NCBI RefSeq assembly: GCF_040822065.1
Contig: NZ_CP162005.1
Span: 310,001 to 374,000, forward strand
Source: Pedobacter sp. WC2423
GTDB lineage: Bacteria; Bacteroidota; Bacteroidia; Sphingobacteriales; Sphingobacteriaceae
Direction: 5' to 3'
Length of the DNA stretch: 64,000 nucleotides
Position 1 is the first letter of the stretch. Every line of letters begins with the position of its first letter. Made by a program: the position numbers and the translations under genes. The notes under the pieces were generated by a model. That model was not told the DNA's origin. It did no database searches and was given only the letters and a program-made list of their open reading frames with translations. Shown here one piece after another: positions 25,962-39,300 of the stretch.

Positions 25962-27578
25962 CTATATAGCTTTTATAGCCATAATCGCGATTTCAAACTT
26001 ATCCGGATGAATTGATTTATTCTTAATCCTTGTCCGGTAATTATAAATTGTATTTAAAGAATATTCCAGGATACGGGCCAGTTTATCCGGATCATTCACG
26101 CCCAGACGAATAAGCGCAAATATTCTTAAATCTGTGTTTAATAATTGATGGGGTAGCAGTCTGACCTGATATTCCACCGGGAAAAGGGTATTGAATTCGG
26201 TAACAAAATTCGGAAAGAGTTTCAGGAATGCTTTATCAAAATTGCTGAATAATTCTTCACGCTCTTTTTTCAGATTGATATTGCCCACCAATACCTTGAT
26301 CTCCCCGAATTTTTTAGTCGTAAGCCTTTGGGTAATGGAACTTTTAATCTTTTCCAGTTTGTTCAGGTAATCAGAAATGATATGAAGATAATATCCTATA
26401 TATTCTTCTTTGATCTTTTCTGCTTCGTTCAGTTTTTCTATTGTATTCCTCAGCCTGGCATTTGCCTGTAAAACCAGTTTGTCAGCTGCTTTGATCCTTT
26501 TGAGCTGCTTGTAAATGATGATGGCAAAAACAATAATTGTAATTGATAAGACAGTTAACAGTGCGCAATAAAAAAACAACATTTGTTTTTGCTCCTGCTC
26601 GTGTAAGATTTTTGCACTGGCAATGACTGGTAAAATAGCGCTTACTTGTACTTTGCGCTGTCTGGCACCGTAGTAAACCGCATCATCCATAGCTGCTTTG
26701 ATCAAAAGGTAAGCATCTTCTATATGCGTTTTTTTATTCAGGAGCTGAGCGAGGTTTAACATGGCTGCAGCTTCTTTTGTAGATGATTTGATGTCGGCTA
26801 TCGAAGCATTGATTAACAATTTGATGGCCCTGTCAGGTTGGTGGTACTGGATGTATATATCACTTAATGTAGAGGCGGTAATTGCATACTCATGCTCAGA
26901 TAACCGCTTGCTATAAATCAGTGATTTAAGTTTAGGAATAGCCTGCTTAAGATCACCCGCTTTAATCAATTTTAAACCGCTATAATAAGCATAATCAAAA
27001 GAATGATTGTCACATAGTTTAAGTGCAGAGTCCACGTAAAGGCTGGCTTTGGTCTTGTAGATCCTGGTGTAATAATCATCCTGGTCAAAATCTGCAAGAT
27101 CATAATAAGTTCTTGCGCTAAGCAAGTAATATTCTCTTTTAACTGAGTCGGGCAGATGTTTGAGCTTTAAAGTACTCAGTGAATCAAAAGTTTCTTTAAA
27201 CATACCCGAAGAAAGTAAGATAAAACCCAGTTTTAACTTGGCATAGGCAATTTTAGCTGGATCTTTCAGTTCATTACTGATGCGTTGTAACTGATGAGCG
27301 TAATAAAATGCTTTATCATATCTGAAAGATTTATATTCATTGTATAGCTTAAGGCAGACCACATATTCATCGTTTAAATCCAATTCTTTGTGTGTCAGTG
27401 AAGCTTTCAGAAAGTCAATACGTTTTTGTTTTTGTGCATCTAATTGTGACTTCTCCTTTAAAACAAGTTTAAGTTTTTCTATTTCCCTTGCAGGAGATTG
27501 GGCGGCAGAGTAAAGGCAACCGATAAACAATAAGGTTAGATGAAGTACCAGGTGTTTCATACTATTTAAGCTAATCAT
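25962..27578 (-). CDS. TPR/DUF6377-type membrane transcriptional regulator (SusR-like)
   Basis: The 538-aa protein begins with a signal peptide (the second Met at residue 7 gives a more usual start, MKHLVLHL). Periplasmic TPR-like helices extend to about 325, one membrane span lies at ~332-355, then a coiled coil, and a C-terminal DNA-binding-like segment at ~480-538 (RLGVNDPDKLARILEYSLNTIYNYRTR). This is the layout of DUF6377 proteins, which resemble SusR in sensing a sugar outside and acting on DNA inside. It diverges from the GH71/99-like gene, 212 bases away, and probably controls it and perhaps the esterase. Confidence 0.85.
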   Translation of the reverse strand: MISLNSMKHLVLHLTLLFIGCLYSAAQSPAREIEKLKLVLKEKSQLDAQKQKRIDFLKASLTHKELDLNDEYVVCLKLYNEYKSFRYDKAFYYAHQLQRISNELKDPAKIAYAKLKLGFILLSSGMFKETFDSLSTLKLKHLPDSVKREYYLLSARTYYDLADFDQDDYYTRIYKTKASLYVDSALKLCDNHSFDYAYYSGLKLIKAGDLKQAIPKLKSLIYSKRLSEHEYAITASTLSDIYIQYHQPDRAIKLLINASIADIKSSTKEAAAMLNLAQLLNKKTHIEDAYLLIKAAMDDAVYYGARQRKVQVSAILPVIASAKILHEQEQKQMLFFYCALLTVLSITIIVFAIIIYKQLKRIKAADKLVLQANARLRNTIEKLNEAEKIKEEYIGYYLHIISDYLNKLEKIKSSITQRLTTKKFGEIKVLVGNINLKKEREELFSNFDKAFLKLFPNFVTEFNTLFPVEYQVRLLPHQLLNTDLRIFALIRLGVNDPDKLARILEYSLNTIYNYRTRIKNKSIHPDKFEIAIMAIKAI

Positions 27579-27790
27579 TAAATTCTGATTTATATTCTTC
27601 CTGGAAGTATTCGTGTTTTTTAAATATTAATTGGTTGTTTATCAGTTGTTTGTGTGTTTGTTTTTCCGGTGTGAGTTTATATTATTTCTCAGAAAGGGGA
27701 GAATGCTTTAATTAACTGAATATACTGCTGTCATTTGTAGAAATACCCGGAGCACAATGTGCAGGGTAGATAACCAAATATTCTATTGAT

Positions 27791-29392
27791 ATGAAACACT
27801 TAACTATTTGCTTACTTATAGCCATGGCTTGCCTGGGTTGTAAAAAGTCAGTCACCTCACAGCAAGGTGAACAGGGTGCATCTAAATCGCTTACTGTAGC
27901 GAATGCAATCTCAAAGTCAACCTCCAAGAAAATTTTCATGCACTGGATGCCCTGGTTCGAAACACCGGATTCAAGAGGGGCGTGGGGGTATCATTGGAAA
28001 ATGAACACGCAAAATCCGGACGTAATCACAAACGGTAAGCGTCAGATTGCGGCTTATGCTTATCCGAAAACAGGCCCATATGCCTCAGGAGATCCTGATA
28101 TCATCGAATACCAGTTATTACTGATGAAGTATTCGGGGGTTGATGGGGTGATGATTGACTGGCCGGGTACAAGGGCACGTTATGATTATCCGGATAACCT
28201 GGCAAATTCTAATGCACTGATTTCAAAATTAAATGCGCTTGGGTTACAATTCAGTATTGTACACGAAGACCGGAACTGGGACGCCGGACAAACCAGCGGC
28301 GCAAATGGTGATTTCGTTTATATGCAGAACAATTACTTCAATCAAAGTAATTATCTGAAGGTGAACAATGTGCCAGTGGTTTTAAACTTTGGCCCGATAA
28401 CTTTTCATCAGCCTTCAGAATGGAATCAAATCCTGGCAGGTCTTAATCCAAAACCAAAAGTTATCCCATTATATGGGAATACAAACCAGGTGGGATCAAA
28501 TAATGCCGGAGGGGAGTTTCCATGGATTTATCAGGATCATCCTACCGTGGTAAATAACTATTATGCACAGGCTTCTAATTTCCCAATTTCAATTGGTATA
28601 GTTTATCCTGGTTTCAAATCTTTTTACCAGGCTGGCGGAGCTGACGGGCCTACCTGGCAAATTGCCTATAATGGAACCAGTACTTTTTCAACCTTGCTGG
28701 ATAAAGCATTAGCCTCCAGCGTAGGCATTATTCAGTTTGCAACGTGGAATGATTACGGAGAGGGAACGATGATTGAGCCTACTGCTGAATTTGGTTATGG
28801 ATTTTTAACTACCATGCAGCAAAAACTGGGCGTGTCTTATGGGCAGCATGAACTGGAATTGATTTACCGTTTATATCAATATCGTAAACAGTATAAAGGT
28901 AATTCTGGCATTCAGCAGCAACTTAATCAGGTCTTTGGTTACTTTGCCGCGCAACAGGTTAGCAATGCCGAAAGTCTGTTGAACAGTATTGGAGGCGGAA
29001 CTATAACACCACCAACCGGAACAGGTATTACTATCAAAAATAAATGGTTAAATACTTTTCTGTTTGAAGAAACCGGCCAGGTTAAATACGGCTCATCCAA
29101 TACTGATGCCCGTGCAAAATGGGTTTTAGAGCAGGTTAACGGGCATACCAGGATTAAAAATGTAAGTACAAGTCATTATTTGAATATTGAGCATTTGTAT
29201 AGCTATGCAGAAAGTTCAGTAATCCCTGATAGTTTTTACAGCAGTTATTGGATAATTGAAGATTACAATGGCTTTAAAAGGATTAAAAGTGAATGGAAAA
29301 ACACTTACCTGAATTTAGAAAATCAGAGCGGGTTTGCGCAGGCTACCAGTATTAACGCTACTGCCGAGAGCAGCCAGTGGACGTTAAATTAA
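27791..29392 (+). CDS. GH71/99-like glycoside hydrolase lipoprotein with C-terminal trefoil-like domain
   Basis: The 533-aa protein has a lipobox CLGC with acylated Cys at residue 17. The catalytic part (~48-400) opens with HWMPWFETP and GYHWKM, the typical start of bacterial GH71/99-like proteins, and contains GVDGVMIDWPG and ATWNDYGEGTMIEPT. After a Gly/Pro/Thr linker near residue 400, a domain of about 120 residues holds three imperfect repeats (KWLNTFLFEE, SHYLNIE, NTYLNLE), each with a W or R-I-K motif, which suits a ricin-like or fascin-like beta-trefoil that binds sugars. GH99 enzymes cut alpha-mannan or glycosaminoglycan-type chains; the substrate here is unknown. The divergent DUF6377 regulator is its likely controller. 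Confidence 0.85.
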   Translation: MKHLTICLLIAMACLGCKKSVTSQQGEQGASKSLTVANAISKSTSKKIFMHWMPWFETPDSRGAWGYHWKMNTQNPDVITNGKRQIAAYAYPKTGPYASGDPDIIEYQLLLMKYSGVDGVMIDWPGTRARYDYPDNLANSNALISKLNALGLQFSIVHEDRNWDAGQTSGANGDFVYMQNNYFNQSNYLKVNNVPVVLNFGPITFHQPSEWNQILAGLNPKPKVIPLYGNTNQVGSNNAGGEFPWIYQDHPTVVNNYYAQASNFPISIGIVYPGFKSFYQAGGADGPTWQIAYNGTSTFSTLLDKALASSVGIIQFATWNDYGEGTMIEPTAEFGYGFLTTMQQKLGVSYGQHELELIYRLYQYRKQYKGNSGIQQQLNQVFGYFAAQQVSNAESLLNSIGGGTITPPTGTGITIKNKWLNTFLFEETGQVKYGSSNTDARAKWVLEQVNGHTRIKNVSTSHYLNIEHLYSYAESSVIPDSFYSSYWIIEDYNGFKRIKSEWKNTYLNLENQSGFAQATSINATAESSQWTLN

Positions 29393-29406
29393 TATTTTAA
29401 TCAAAT

Positions 29407-29455
29407 ATGCGTCAGAGGACTATTCATGATAGGTCTTTGGCGCATTTATTTTTCT
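29407..29455 (+). terminator. Hairpin terminator after the GH71/99-like gene
   Basis: An imperfect 17-bp stem (29407-29423 with 29429-29445, several G-U pairs and one mismatch) closes a short loop and is followed by TTATTTTTCT. Confidence 0.7.
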
Positions 29456-29655
29456 ATTACCTTAATAAAATTCCCGTCATTAGTTAATTGAAATTTTCGT
29501 TTAGATATTCACAATTGTTTATTATTTCGTCAAAAATCTGATTTAAAATCTAAAATCTTGATATTACTATTAACCACGATAATATGTGGATTCGTGTAAT
29601 AAAAAAATGATTATAATTTTAAAAATTTATACTTGAAGATTATTTAAGTGTTTTT

Positions 29656-29844
29656 ATGAGAAAACAATTGATTTTTAAAAATTTGATGATGCTATTCGTT
29701 GTTTCATGCGTTAGTTTATGTTTCATTTCACGTAACAAAGGTCAGCAAGCTGCTGAGCAAAAGAATGTCTGCATTCGCATTCAGGAAGCCAAAACCTGGA
29801 TGGAAAATCATATAATCGTACCCTGTCCGGATAAAAATTGTTGA
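29656..29844 (+). CDS. Possible small exported peptide (62 aa), uncertain
   Basis: This short frame encodes a basic start, a hydrophobic segment (~9-25) like a signal peptide or anchor, and a polar tail with three cysteines ending CPDKNC at the very C-terminus. I do not recognise it. It stands alone in a 0.9-kb region without other genes, 466 bases before the NRPS start, on the same strand. A hairpin follows its stop at 29854-29900. It could be a real small protein or a chance frame. Confidence 0.4.
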   Translation: MRKQLIFKNLMMLFVVSCVSLCFISRNKGQQAAEQKNVCIRIQEAKTWMENHIIVPCPDKNC

Positions 29845-30310
29845 ATCGTAAAATATACCTATGTACAACTGAAAGTATATCAGTTGTTTGTATAGGTATA
29901 AGGCATAGATGGAATTAAGCCTTAAATAATTAAGATAATACTCACTCTATTTTGCCAGATCCCGGCTGGCAGATAAATATAAATATAATGACCTCTCTTT
30001 CTCAAAGCCTAAACTGTAAAATCATGAATATTTTTAACTGTAAATTGATCTTTTTAAAGGTTAATCATAATCAACAGTTATTAATAAATTAATATTTGAT
30101 ATTTACTTTGGAGCAATCTATTGAATCATTTGTGATAATTTAAAACTACTATGAAAACTTAAATTGCAATTTAAGAATTTGATTTATTTTCTGCGTATGC
30201 GGTTAATAAATCAAACGTAATAAAAATACGCTTAAAGGCAGTTTATACCCCGGGACAATAAATCTGCTACTCCTTCACAACTACATCTACAACCTTAAAA
30301 AACAATAATT
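29845..30310 (+). other. Long leader region upstream of the NRPS operon
   Basis: This 466-base, very AT-rich stretch has no gene I can support. At 29854-29900 an imperfect inverted repeat (TATACCTAT...ACAACTGA with TCAGTTGT...ATAGGTATA) can form a hairpin without a T tract. The NRPS promoter must lie in this region; I could not find a clean TAnnTTTG -7 box, so I do not place it. Confidence 0.5.
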
Positions 30311-33300
30311 ATGTCACTGCATACTTTTCCGCTACACCCTGCACAACAAGATGTGTATATAGATCAATTGATCAATACAGAAGCTCCATATTACAATGTG
30401 GGAGGATACATCAGATTAACCGGCCCCCTGGATAAAGAAAAATTTATCATCGCTGTTAATTCTGCATTAGAAGTTTTTGATGCGCTAAAGATGAGATTTG
30501 ATCTCAATGATCCGGTACCTGTTGTTTACATAGATGATACTTACCAGAAATTTGAGTTGCCAGAGCTCATTTTTGAAGAGGGTGAAAATAAGCGGGCGGA
30601 AATTGAGCAGTGGATAAAAGAACGTCTGGCTATACCTTTTGAAGTAAAAAAAGAAAATATCCTGACCGAACAATACCTGATCAGCGTTACAGATCAGGAA
30701 CATCTGTATTATTTTAAACTCCATCACCTGATTACTGATGGCTACGGTGTTTCGGGTTTAAATCAGTATGTCGCTAAAAAATACAAAGCATTGGTGAGTG
30801 GTGAAGATGTTGTTTTTAAACATCCTTCCTATATCGAAGAGGCTGCGAGGGCTTCTGCTTATTATAGTTCTGATGCCTATGCGGCTGAGGGTGATTACTG
30901 GAAAAAGAAACTAGAGAAAAGGCCATCCCCTATGTTAAGCAGCAGATACGCTACTGATGAAAAGTGGAATACAAAATGTGATACTTTCATTATGGAGTTT
31001 ACAGCGGCAGAGAGAAGCAAACTTGAAGCATTACAGGTGAAAACCAAGGCCTCTGTACAGCAGCTGACGCTTGCAGCACTCATGATCTATTTTAGCAGTA
31101 TACAAGATCAGTCCGAGTTTGTTTTTGGTATACCTTTACACCGCAGAAGAACAAAACAACTGCGCGTTATTCCCGGAATGTTTACCGGGGTAATCCCATT
31201 TTTGGGAAGCTGTGCTCCGGGAACGAAAGTCATAGATTTATTAAAATCAATTGCGGCTTCACAAAGAGAAGACTATCGCAACCAGAATTACCTGATAGGT
31301 GATCTGAGCAGACATTTCAAAATCAATGCGGTAGAAGATGCATTGATTGAAATTGTAGTGAATTATGCGCCAATGGATTTTCAGCTCGACTTTGGCGATG
31401 GCCTGACTGGTATAGCGAACAATGTACCCAGTGGTCATTTACCTTTCCCAATGGAAATGTTCTGGTATGACTATGGTCAGCAGCAGCCATTACAATTAAG
31501 AATGGATTTCCAGGTTCAGTATTTTGATCAGAAAGAGGTCGGATTAATGGCGGAACGTATTCTTTTTATGCTGGATCAGTTTGATTATATGCTGGATAGC
31601 GATATCTCAGAGATCAATACGCTGCCGGGAAAAGAACGAGAATTACTGAAATCACTCAGTTATTCACCGGACTCTTCTTTTTCGCGAGATCCAAAAATGT
31701 TAACTGAGTTGCTGGATGAGCAGGCTGCGCTCAGACCGGATGCGGTTGCAATTGTACTGGAAGGAACTGAATTAACCTATAAACAACTGGAAGAACGCTC
31801 TAATCAGTTGTCTCATTATCTGCATGGTCTTGGTATAAAAAAAGATACAATAATTCCGATTTGTATAGAACGTTCCATTGAAATGCTGATTGCGATTGTA
31901 GGTGTCATGAAAGCGGGTGCTGCTTACGTACCTGTAGATACTTCTTATCCGGCAGAAAGAATAAATTATATGCTGGAAGATACTGCTGCTGAACTGATGA
32001 TCTGCAGCAAAGAAACAAAAGCACAGCTTACTGGTCAGATTCAGGTAATTACCATTGAAGAGGGTTCTTCAGTTTTTGCAGGACAACCAGCAGATCATGC
32101 TGCAGTTATCCCCGAAGGTAAAGATTTAAGTTATGTGATTTATACCTCCGGATCTACGGGTAAACCGAAAGGGGTAATGGTAGAGCATGCCGGAATGATC
32201 AATCATTTATTTGCAAAGATTGAGGATTTGCAAATGAACGCAGAAACGGTATTGGCTTTTACTGCGTCTTATACATTTGATATTTCGGTATGGCAGATGT
32301 TTGCTGCGCTTTTATGTGGCGGACGCACTGTTATTTATACGGATGAACTGATTTATAAACCATCAGCTCTGATTGGTGCTGTGGCACAAGATCAGATTAC
32401 TATTCTGGAACTGGTGCCATCTTATCTGGCTGCTGTTCTGCAGGAAGATATGGATATCCCGCTGGAGAAACTGCGTTACCTGATGGTTACAGGAGAGGTG
32501 GTTAATCAGCATGTCTTAAGCCTGTGGTTCAGCCACCGGTATTATGCGGATATCCCGGTAGTTAATGCTTATGGGCCTACAGAAGCATCGGATGATATTA
32601 CGCACCATATCATGTATGATACCCCTTTGCATATCAATGTCCCTCTGGGCAAACCGGTAAGGAACCTGCGTATCCATATTTTTGATGAAGCAATGCAGTT
32701 AGCACCAATGGGGATTCCCGGCGAAATCTGTGTAGCGGGTATTGGTGTTTCCAGAGGATATCTTGGCAGACCGGAATTGACGAATGAGAAATTTATTAAA
32801 GATCCTTTCAGTACAGATCCGAAAGAACGGATGTACCGTACAGGTGATTTAGGCCGCTGGTTGCCAGATGGTGCTATTGAATACCTGGGACGTATAGATG
32901 ACCAGGTTAAAATCAGGGGGTATCGTATTGAACTGGGAGAGATTGAGCACGCTTTACAGCAATCTGGTTTGATCAGCCAGTCTGTAGTGATCGCAAAAGA
33001 GGATATCACCGGAAATAAACGTTTACTGGGCTATATCGTGCCTGTGACCAGTTATGATAAAGATGCAGTACTGGATTATCTGAAGGAAAAGCTTCCTGCT
33101 TATATGATTCCGGCATTGGTGGAACTGGAACAATTGCCATTAAGCGCGAACGGGAAAATTGATAAAAAAGCACTGCCTGATGCAACTGCCGAAGCGGTAA
33201 TCACTACTGAATATATTGCGCCACGTAATCAAACGGAAGAATTTCTGGCTGTACAATGGCAGCAATTGCTGCAAATATCATCGGTCGGTGTCTGTGATAA

Positions 33301-36300
33301 CTTTTTTGAACTTGGAGGGCATTCGCTGCTGGGCATGCGTCTGATTGCAGCGATTACCAGAGAATTACAAGTGGTCATTACCATGAAAAAATTATTCCTT
33401 TACCCAACTATTGCAGCGCTGGCAGCTCATATAGCGCAACAGGAAAAAGGGGCACAGTTAACGATTACCCCGCAACCACGGACAATGGGAATGCCATTGT
33501 CCTTTAGCCAGGAAGGTTTATGGTTTATCGATCAGCTGGAAGGAAGCAGTCATTACCATATTCCACTGGTCTTAAAATTAAAAGGTAAGCTGAATACGGA
33601 AGCTTTACAACTGGCTTTAAAAGATATTGTTAGTCGTCATGAAATACTCAGAACGGTAATCGGTCAGCAGGACGGAATCGGCTATCAGCAGGTACAATCT
33701 GCGGATTACTGGAAAACGGAAGACATCAATACAGACCAGGACCTGCAAGCTGCGCTTACCGCATTCATGTATCGTCCTTTTGATCTTTCTGCCGACTATA
33801 TGTTGCGTGCAGGTATTATTCCGGCCGGAACAGATGAGCATATACTGGCCATTACCATTCACCATATTGCTGCGGATGGCTGGTCTACCCCGATTATAAT
33901 TTGTGAATTATCTGCCTTGTATAACCATCATGCAGGTCACCAGAACAGTCTTCTTCCTCAGCTTCCTTTGCAGTATGCAGATTATGCGATCTGGCAAAGG
34001 AATTATATGACCGGAAAAGTTTTAAAAGCAGAACAGGAGTACTGGAGAAAGCAACTTTCCGGAATAGAGCCACTAAACCTGGCCACAGATTTTACCAGGC
34101 CTCCTGTTCAAAGTAAAAAAGGAGCCATACTTGAAGTTGAAACCGGAAATGATTTATTGCAAAAACTGAATCATTTCAATAGAGAACAGAACGTTACGTT
34201 ATTTATGACGCTGATGTCTGTATGCCAGGCATTGTTGTATCGTTACACCAGCCAGGAAGATATTTGTGTGGGTACGCCGCTTGCCGGAAGAAAACAACAG
34301 GAAGTGGAAAGTATGATTGGCTTTTTTGTCAATACAATGGCCATACGTAATCAGGCTAACGGATCTCTTTCTTTCACTGAATTAGTGAAAATGGTGAAAG
34401 AAACCTTACTGGAAGGTTACGAGCATCAGGATCTGCCTTTTGATGAAGTGGTGAAAGTAGCTGGAGAAAACTGGGATATCAGCAGAAGTCCTGTTTTCCA
34501 GGTCATGTTCCTGTTACAGGATGCGATGGATCTGTCCGGTATCAAACTGGAAGGGATTTCCGCAACAACAGAAAATGTGGAGCATAGCATTGCTAAATTC
34601 GATCTTTCTTTCATCGTTACGGAAAAGAAAGATGGCTTGACCTTAAGCATAGAATATTGTACAGCTCTGTTTGAACGTGATACGATTGCAAGAATGGCTG
34701 CACATTATATTCAGTTACTGGAAGCAGCTGCAGGATCACCTGCCCTGGAGATTGGTCAGCTTAAACTACTGACTGCGGAAGAGGAACATCAATTACTGCA
34801 TGAATTTAATCAGCCGGTAAACAGAATAGCCAGAAACAGAACTATCCTGGATATTTTTACAGCGAATGTGAACGCAACACCAGATGCAACTGCGGTTTGG
34901 TATCAGCAAACACAGGTGAGTTATCAGGAACTGGATAAATTATCCAATCACCTGGGGCATTACCTTAGAGATCAAGGGGTAAAAGAAGACTCACTAGTGC
35001 CCATCTATCTGGACAGAGGTCTTGAAATGATCATCGGGATTATGGGTATATTAAAAGCAGGGGCTGCTTATGTACCGGTTGATACACAATATCCGGCAGA
35101 AAGAGTGAGGTTTATGCTGGAAGATATCAACAGTAACTGGTGTTTGACCAGTGCCGCATTTGCGGAAGATTTACAGGAGATTTCAGCAGCGGAACAACTT
35201 GATATTACTATACTTGACTATGCGACTATTTCCAGTTTGCATCAAAAAGGCACAAAAATAAAAACTTCATTGTGGCCCCATAACCTGGCTTATATGATTT
35301 ATACTTCTGGTTCCACCGGAACTCCAAAGGGAGTGCTTGTGGAGCATGGCGGGGTAGTGAACCTGGCTTCAAGTCAGGCGAAAGCATTACGCCTGGTGCC
35401 TGGTATGAGAACCTTACAGTTTGCATCCTTCGGGTTTGATGCGTCTTGTTATGAACTTTTTAACACCCTTTTAACTGGTGGATGTTTAGTGATTCCGGAA
35501 AAGGAAGATATCTTGTCTGCAGATCGTTTCAGTAAATTTATGAACGATTATGGGGTTGAGGTAGTTACCCTGCCACCTTCTTATCTGAATATCATTAAGG
35601 ATAATATTCCTGTTTCGATTCAAACTATCGTATCCGCAGGAGAAGCACTGAATAGTGAAGCAGCACGTAAAATTCAATCTTATGGTATCCGTTTGGTGAA
35701 TGCTTACGGGCCAACAGAAAATACGGTTTGTGCAACTTTATCGGATGACCCGGTTAAAGCAAAAGGCAGAGTGGTTATTGGAAAGCCGATAGCCAATGTA
35801 TCCATACATATTTTAGATGGATCAGGGCAACTGGTACCAGCAGGTGTACCGGGAGAATTGCATATTGGTGGAGTCCAGGTAGCCAGAGGATATTTTAACC
35901 GGGCTGAGTTAACCGCTGAGAAATTCATTACTGATCCTTTTATGCAGCATGGCAGGCTTTACCGCAGTGGTGACCTGGCACGCTGGTTACCAGATGGAAA
36001 TATTGAATACCTAGGAAGGACAGATGATCAGGTGAAAATCAGAGGTTACCGGATTGAATTAGGAGAAATCGCAGCGGTCATCCAGCAAAGCAAACTGGTT
36101 AAAGAATCAGTAGTGCTGGCCAAAGTAAACGGTGATGGAAATAAACAACTGGTAGCGTATATTATTCCTGCCGAAAATTATAAAAGGGAAGAATTAACTG
36201 CTTATCTGAAGCAGATCCTTCCTGAATACATGATTCCATTAGTGGTAGAATTGGAACTGTTTCCAATGTCAACCAGTGGAAAAGTGGATAGAAAAGCACT

Positions 36301-39300
36301 ACCAGATCCTGCAGGAGAGCTGCTTAGAAAGAAAGCCTATGTAGCTCCGGGTAACCTGACTGAACAAGTACTGGCAGTGATCTGGGAAGATTTACTGGCT
36401 ATAGAAAGCGCAGGTGTAAATGATGATTTCTTCGAGTTGGGAGGACATTCCTTACTGGCTATCCGGTTAATTGCGGCTATCCGTAAACAATTGCTGGCAG
36501 AGCTTGCAGTGAAGGATATTTTTATACACCGGACTATTGCTTCGTTGGCTATACATATTCAGCAACAGGAAAACAGCGTGTTATTACCAGCCCTTACTCC
36601 ACAGGTAAGACCTGTACATATTCCATTGTCATTTAGTCAGGAACGTTTATGGTTTATTGACCGTCTGGAAGGAAGTACACATTATCACATTTCTACAGTA
36701 CTGAATATTAAAGGAAAAGTAAACCGCGAAGCTTTACAATATGCATTGCAAACGATTGTCAACAGACATGAGGTATTGAGAACTGTCATCAGAGAAGAAG
36801 ATGGAGTTGCCTATCAGCATATTTTAGCTGCTGATCAGTGGACGCTTAGTGAAGTTGTTAATACGGAAGGAATTCATGAACTGGCTCATCAGCCTTTTGA
36901 TCTGGCTGCGGATCATTCGTTACGCGCAGGTTTAATGCAGCTTACAACTGATGAATATACACTGCTGATTACCATGCACCATATTGCTTCTGATGGTTGG
37001 TCGGTAGCTATTCTGGCCAGGGAACTATCCGGATTATATGGAGCTTATATAGAAAACAGGGAGCATCAGCTGCTGTCTTTACCCATACAGTACGCTGATT
37101 ATGCATTATGGCAAAAAGCATATGTAACTGGTGAGGTACTGAAACAACAAAAACAATATTGGACCAATAAATTATCCGGATTATCACCGCTTAATTTAGC
37201 AACTGATTATCCAAGACCAGCTGTTCAAAGTACGAACGGTGCGCTATTAGGGTTCACTTTAGACAGTGAACTGACTGCTCAGCTGAATTCCTTAACCCAG
37301 GCGCAGGGCGCTACGCTGTTCATTACTATGATGGCTGCGTTTAAGGTCTTGTTATACCGCTATAGCGGCCAGACGGATATTTGTGTAGGTACACCACTGG
37401 CTGGAAGGAAACAACAGGAAGAAGAAAACCTGATTGGATTCTTTGTGAATACACTGGCGGTAAGAAGCGATTTAAGTGATAATCCTGTATTTACAGACTT
37501 ACTACAGCAGGTCAAAGGAACTTTGCTGGAAGGCTATGATTACCAGGATATGCCATTCGAAAAGATTGTGGAGGCAGTAGCCACAACCAGAGATCTAAGC
37601 AGACATCCTTTGTTCCAGGCCATGTTTGTATTACAAAATATGCCGGATGAGATCGCATTCGAATTGGGAGATTTGTCCCTAACTACGACAGATCTGGAAG
37701 AAACTACAGCTAAATTTGATTTAGTCTTTACCGTAGTTCCAAAAGGTGAGGAATTGTTATTGGGTATTGAATATGGTACAGACCTGTTTAGTGCGGAAAC
37801 CATTCAGAAAATGGCTGGTCATTATAACCAGTTGTTAAAAGCTATAGTCGCTAATCCTGAACAAAGAACAGGCACCCTGAATATCCTGACTGACCAGGAA
37901 GAAAAAGAGCTGGTAAAGATATCCAGCGGCCAGCTGATTACTTATGCTGATGAGCTGACTTTTGTCCATGCTTTCCAGGCGCAAGTGAAAAATACGCCGG
38001 ATGCACCAGCCTTAAGATTTGAAGAAGAAGTGTTAAGCTTTGCCGCATTAAATGAACGCGCCAATCAGCTTGCACATTATTTAAGGACGAAAGGGGTGAA
38101 ACGGGATAGTATGGTCCCTATTTGCATGAACAGGGGACTGGATATGATCGTTGCTGTAGTAGGTATCTGGAAAGCAGGTGGAGCTTATGTTCCGGTTGAT
38201 CCAAAATATCCGCAAGACAGGATCAGCTATATGCTGGCAGATTGTGAGGCAACTGTTGTCATTGCTGATCCTGTAAGCCAGCTGGTTTTACCTTCAGACT
38301 TGAATGTTACGGTGATTACTTTAGCCCATGACCTTGAAATATGGCAAAGCCAGCCGGTGGATTCACCCGAACTTATTACCGCTCCGGGAGATCTGGCTTA
38401 TGTGTTATATACTTCAGGATCTACGGGCAAGCCAAAGGGAGTACTGGTTGAGCATGCTGGTTTATTCAACCATTTACTGGCTATGGTGGATGAGTTCACC
38501 ATGAACGAAAAAACTATGCTGGCTTTTACCGCTCCTTATACTTTTGACATTTCTGTATGGCAAATGGTGAATACGCTGATTTGTGGCGGTTGCACTATCA
38601 TTTATCCGGAAAGTCTGATCATGCGTCCGGATGCGCTGATCAGAACAGTTGATCAGCAGGAGGTAACGCTGCTTCAGTTAGTGCCTTCTTATTTGAATGC
38701 GGTATTGCATGAAGATACAGAGGTGACTTTAAGTGCGTTACAATATCTGCTGGTTACTGGTGAGGCCGTGACGCGTCAGTTGCTGTCGTTATGGTTTGCA
38801 CATCCGCATTTTAAATCCATACAGGTAGTGAATGCTTATGGCCCTACAGAGGCTTCTGATGATGTAAGTTTTTACTTTATGAATGATACTCCGGATGCTG
38901 TAAATATTCCGGTGGGTGTACCAATACAAAATTTAAGGTTATATGTGCTGGATAGTGCCGGGCAGCAGTGTCCGATAGGCATACCAGGTGAAATTTGTGT
39001 AGCTGGTATCGGGGTAGCGCGTGGTTATCTGAAACGTCCTGAGCTGACTGCAGAGAAATTTGTAGAAGATCCATTACATGCTGGCGAAAGAATGTACAAA
39101 ACCGGTGACCTTGGAAGATGGTTGCCAGATGGAAATATGGAGTACCTGGGCCGTATGGATGACCAGGTGAAAATCCGTGGTTTCCGTATTGAGCTTGGAG
39201 AAATAGAAAGTGTATTACAGGATCATCCTTTGGTTGCACAGGCCGTAGTAGTAGCTAAAGCAGACGAAAGTGGTATTAAAAGATTAATCGGATATGTTGT

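Noticed and set aside
29845..30310. TAnnTTTG-type promoter for the NRPS operon
   Set aside because: Near matches such as TTACTTTG at 30103-30110 do not fit the consensus, so no promoter was placed.
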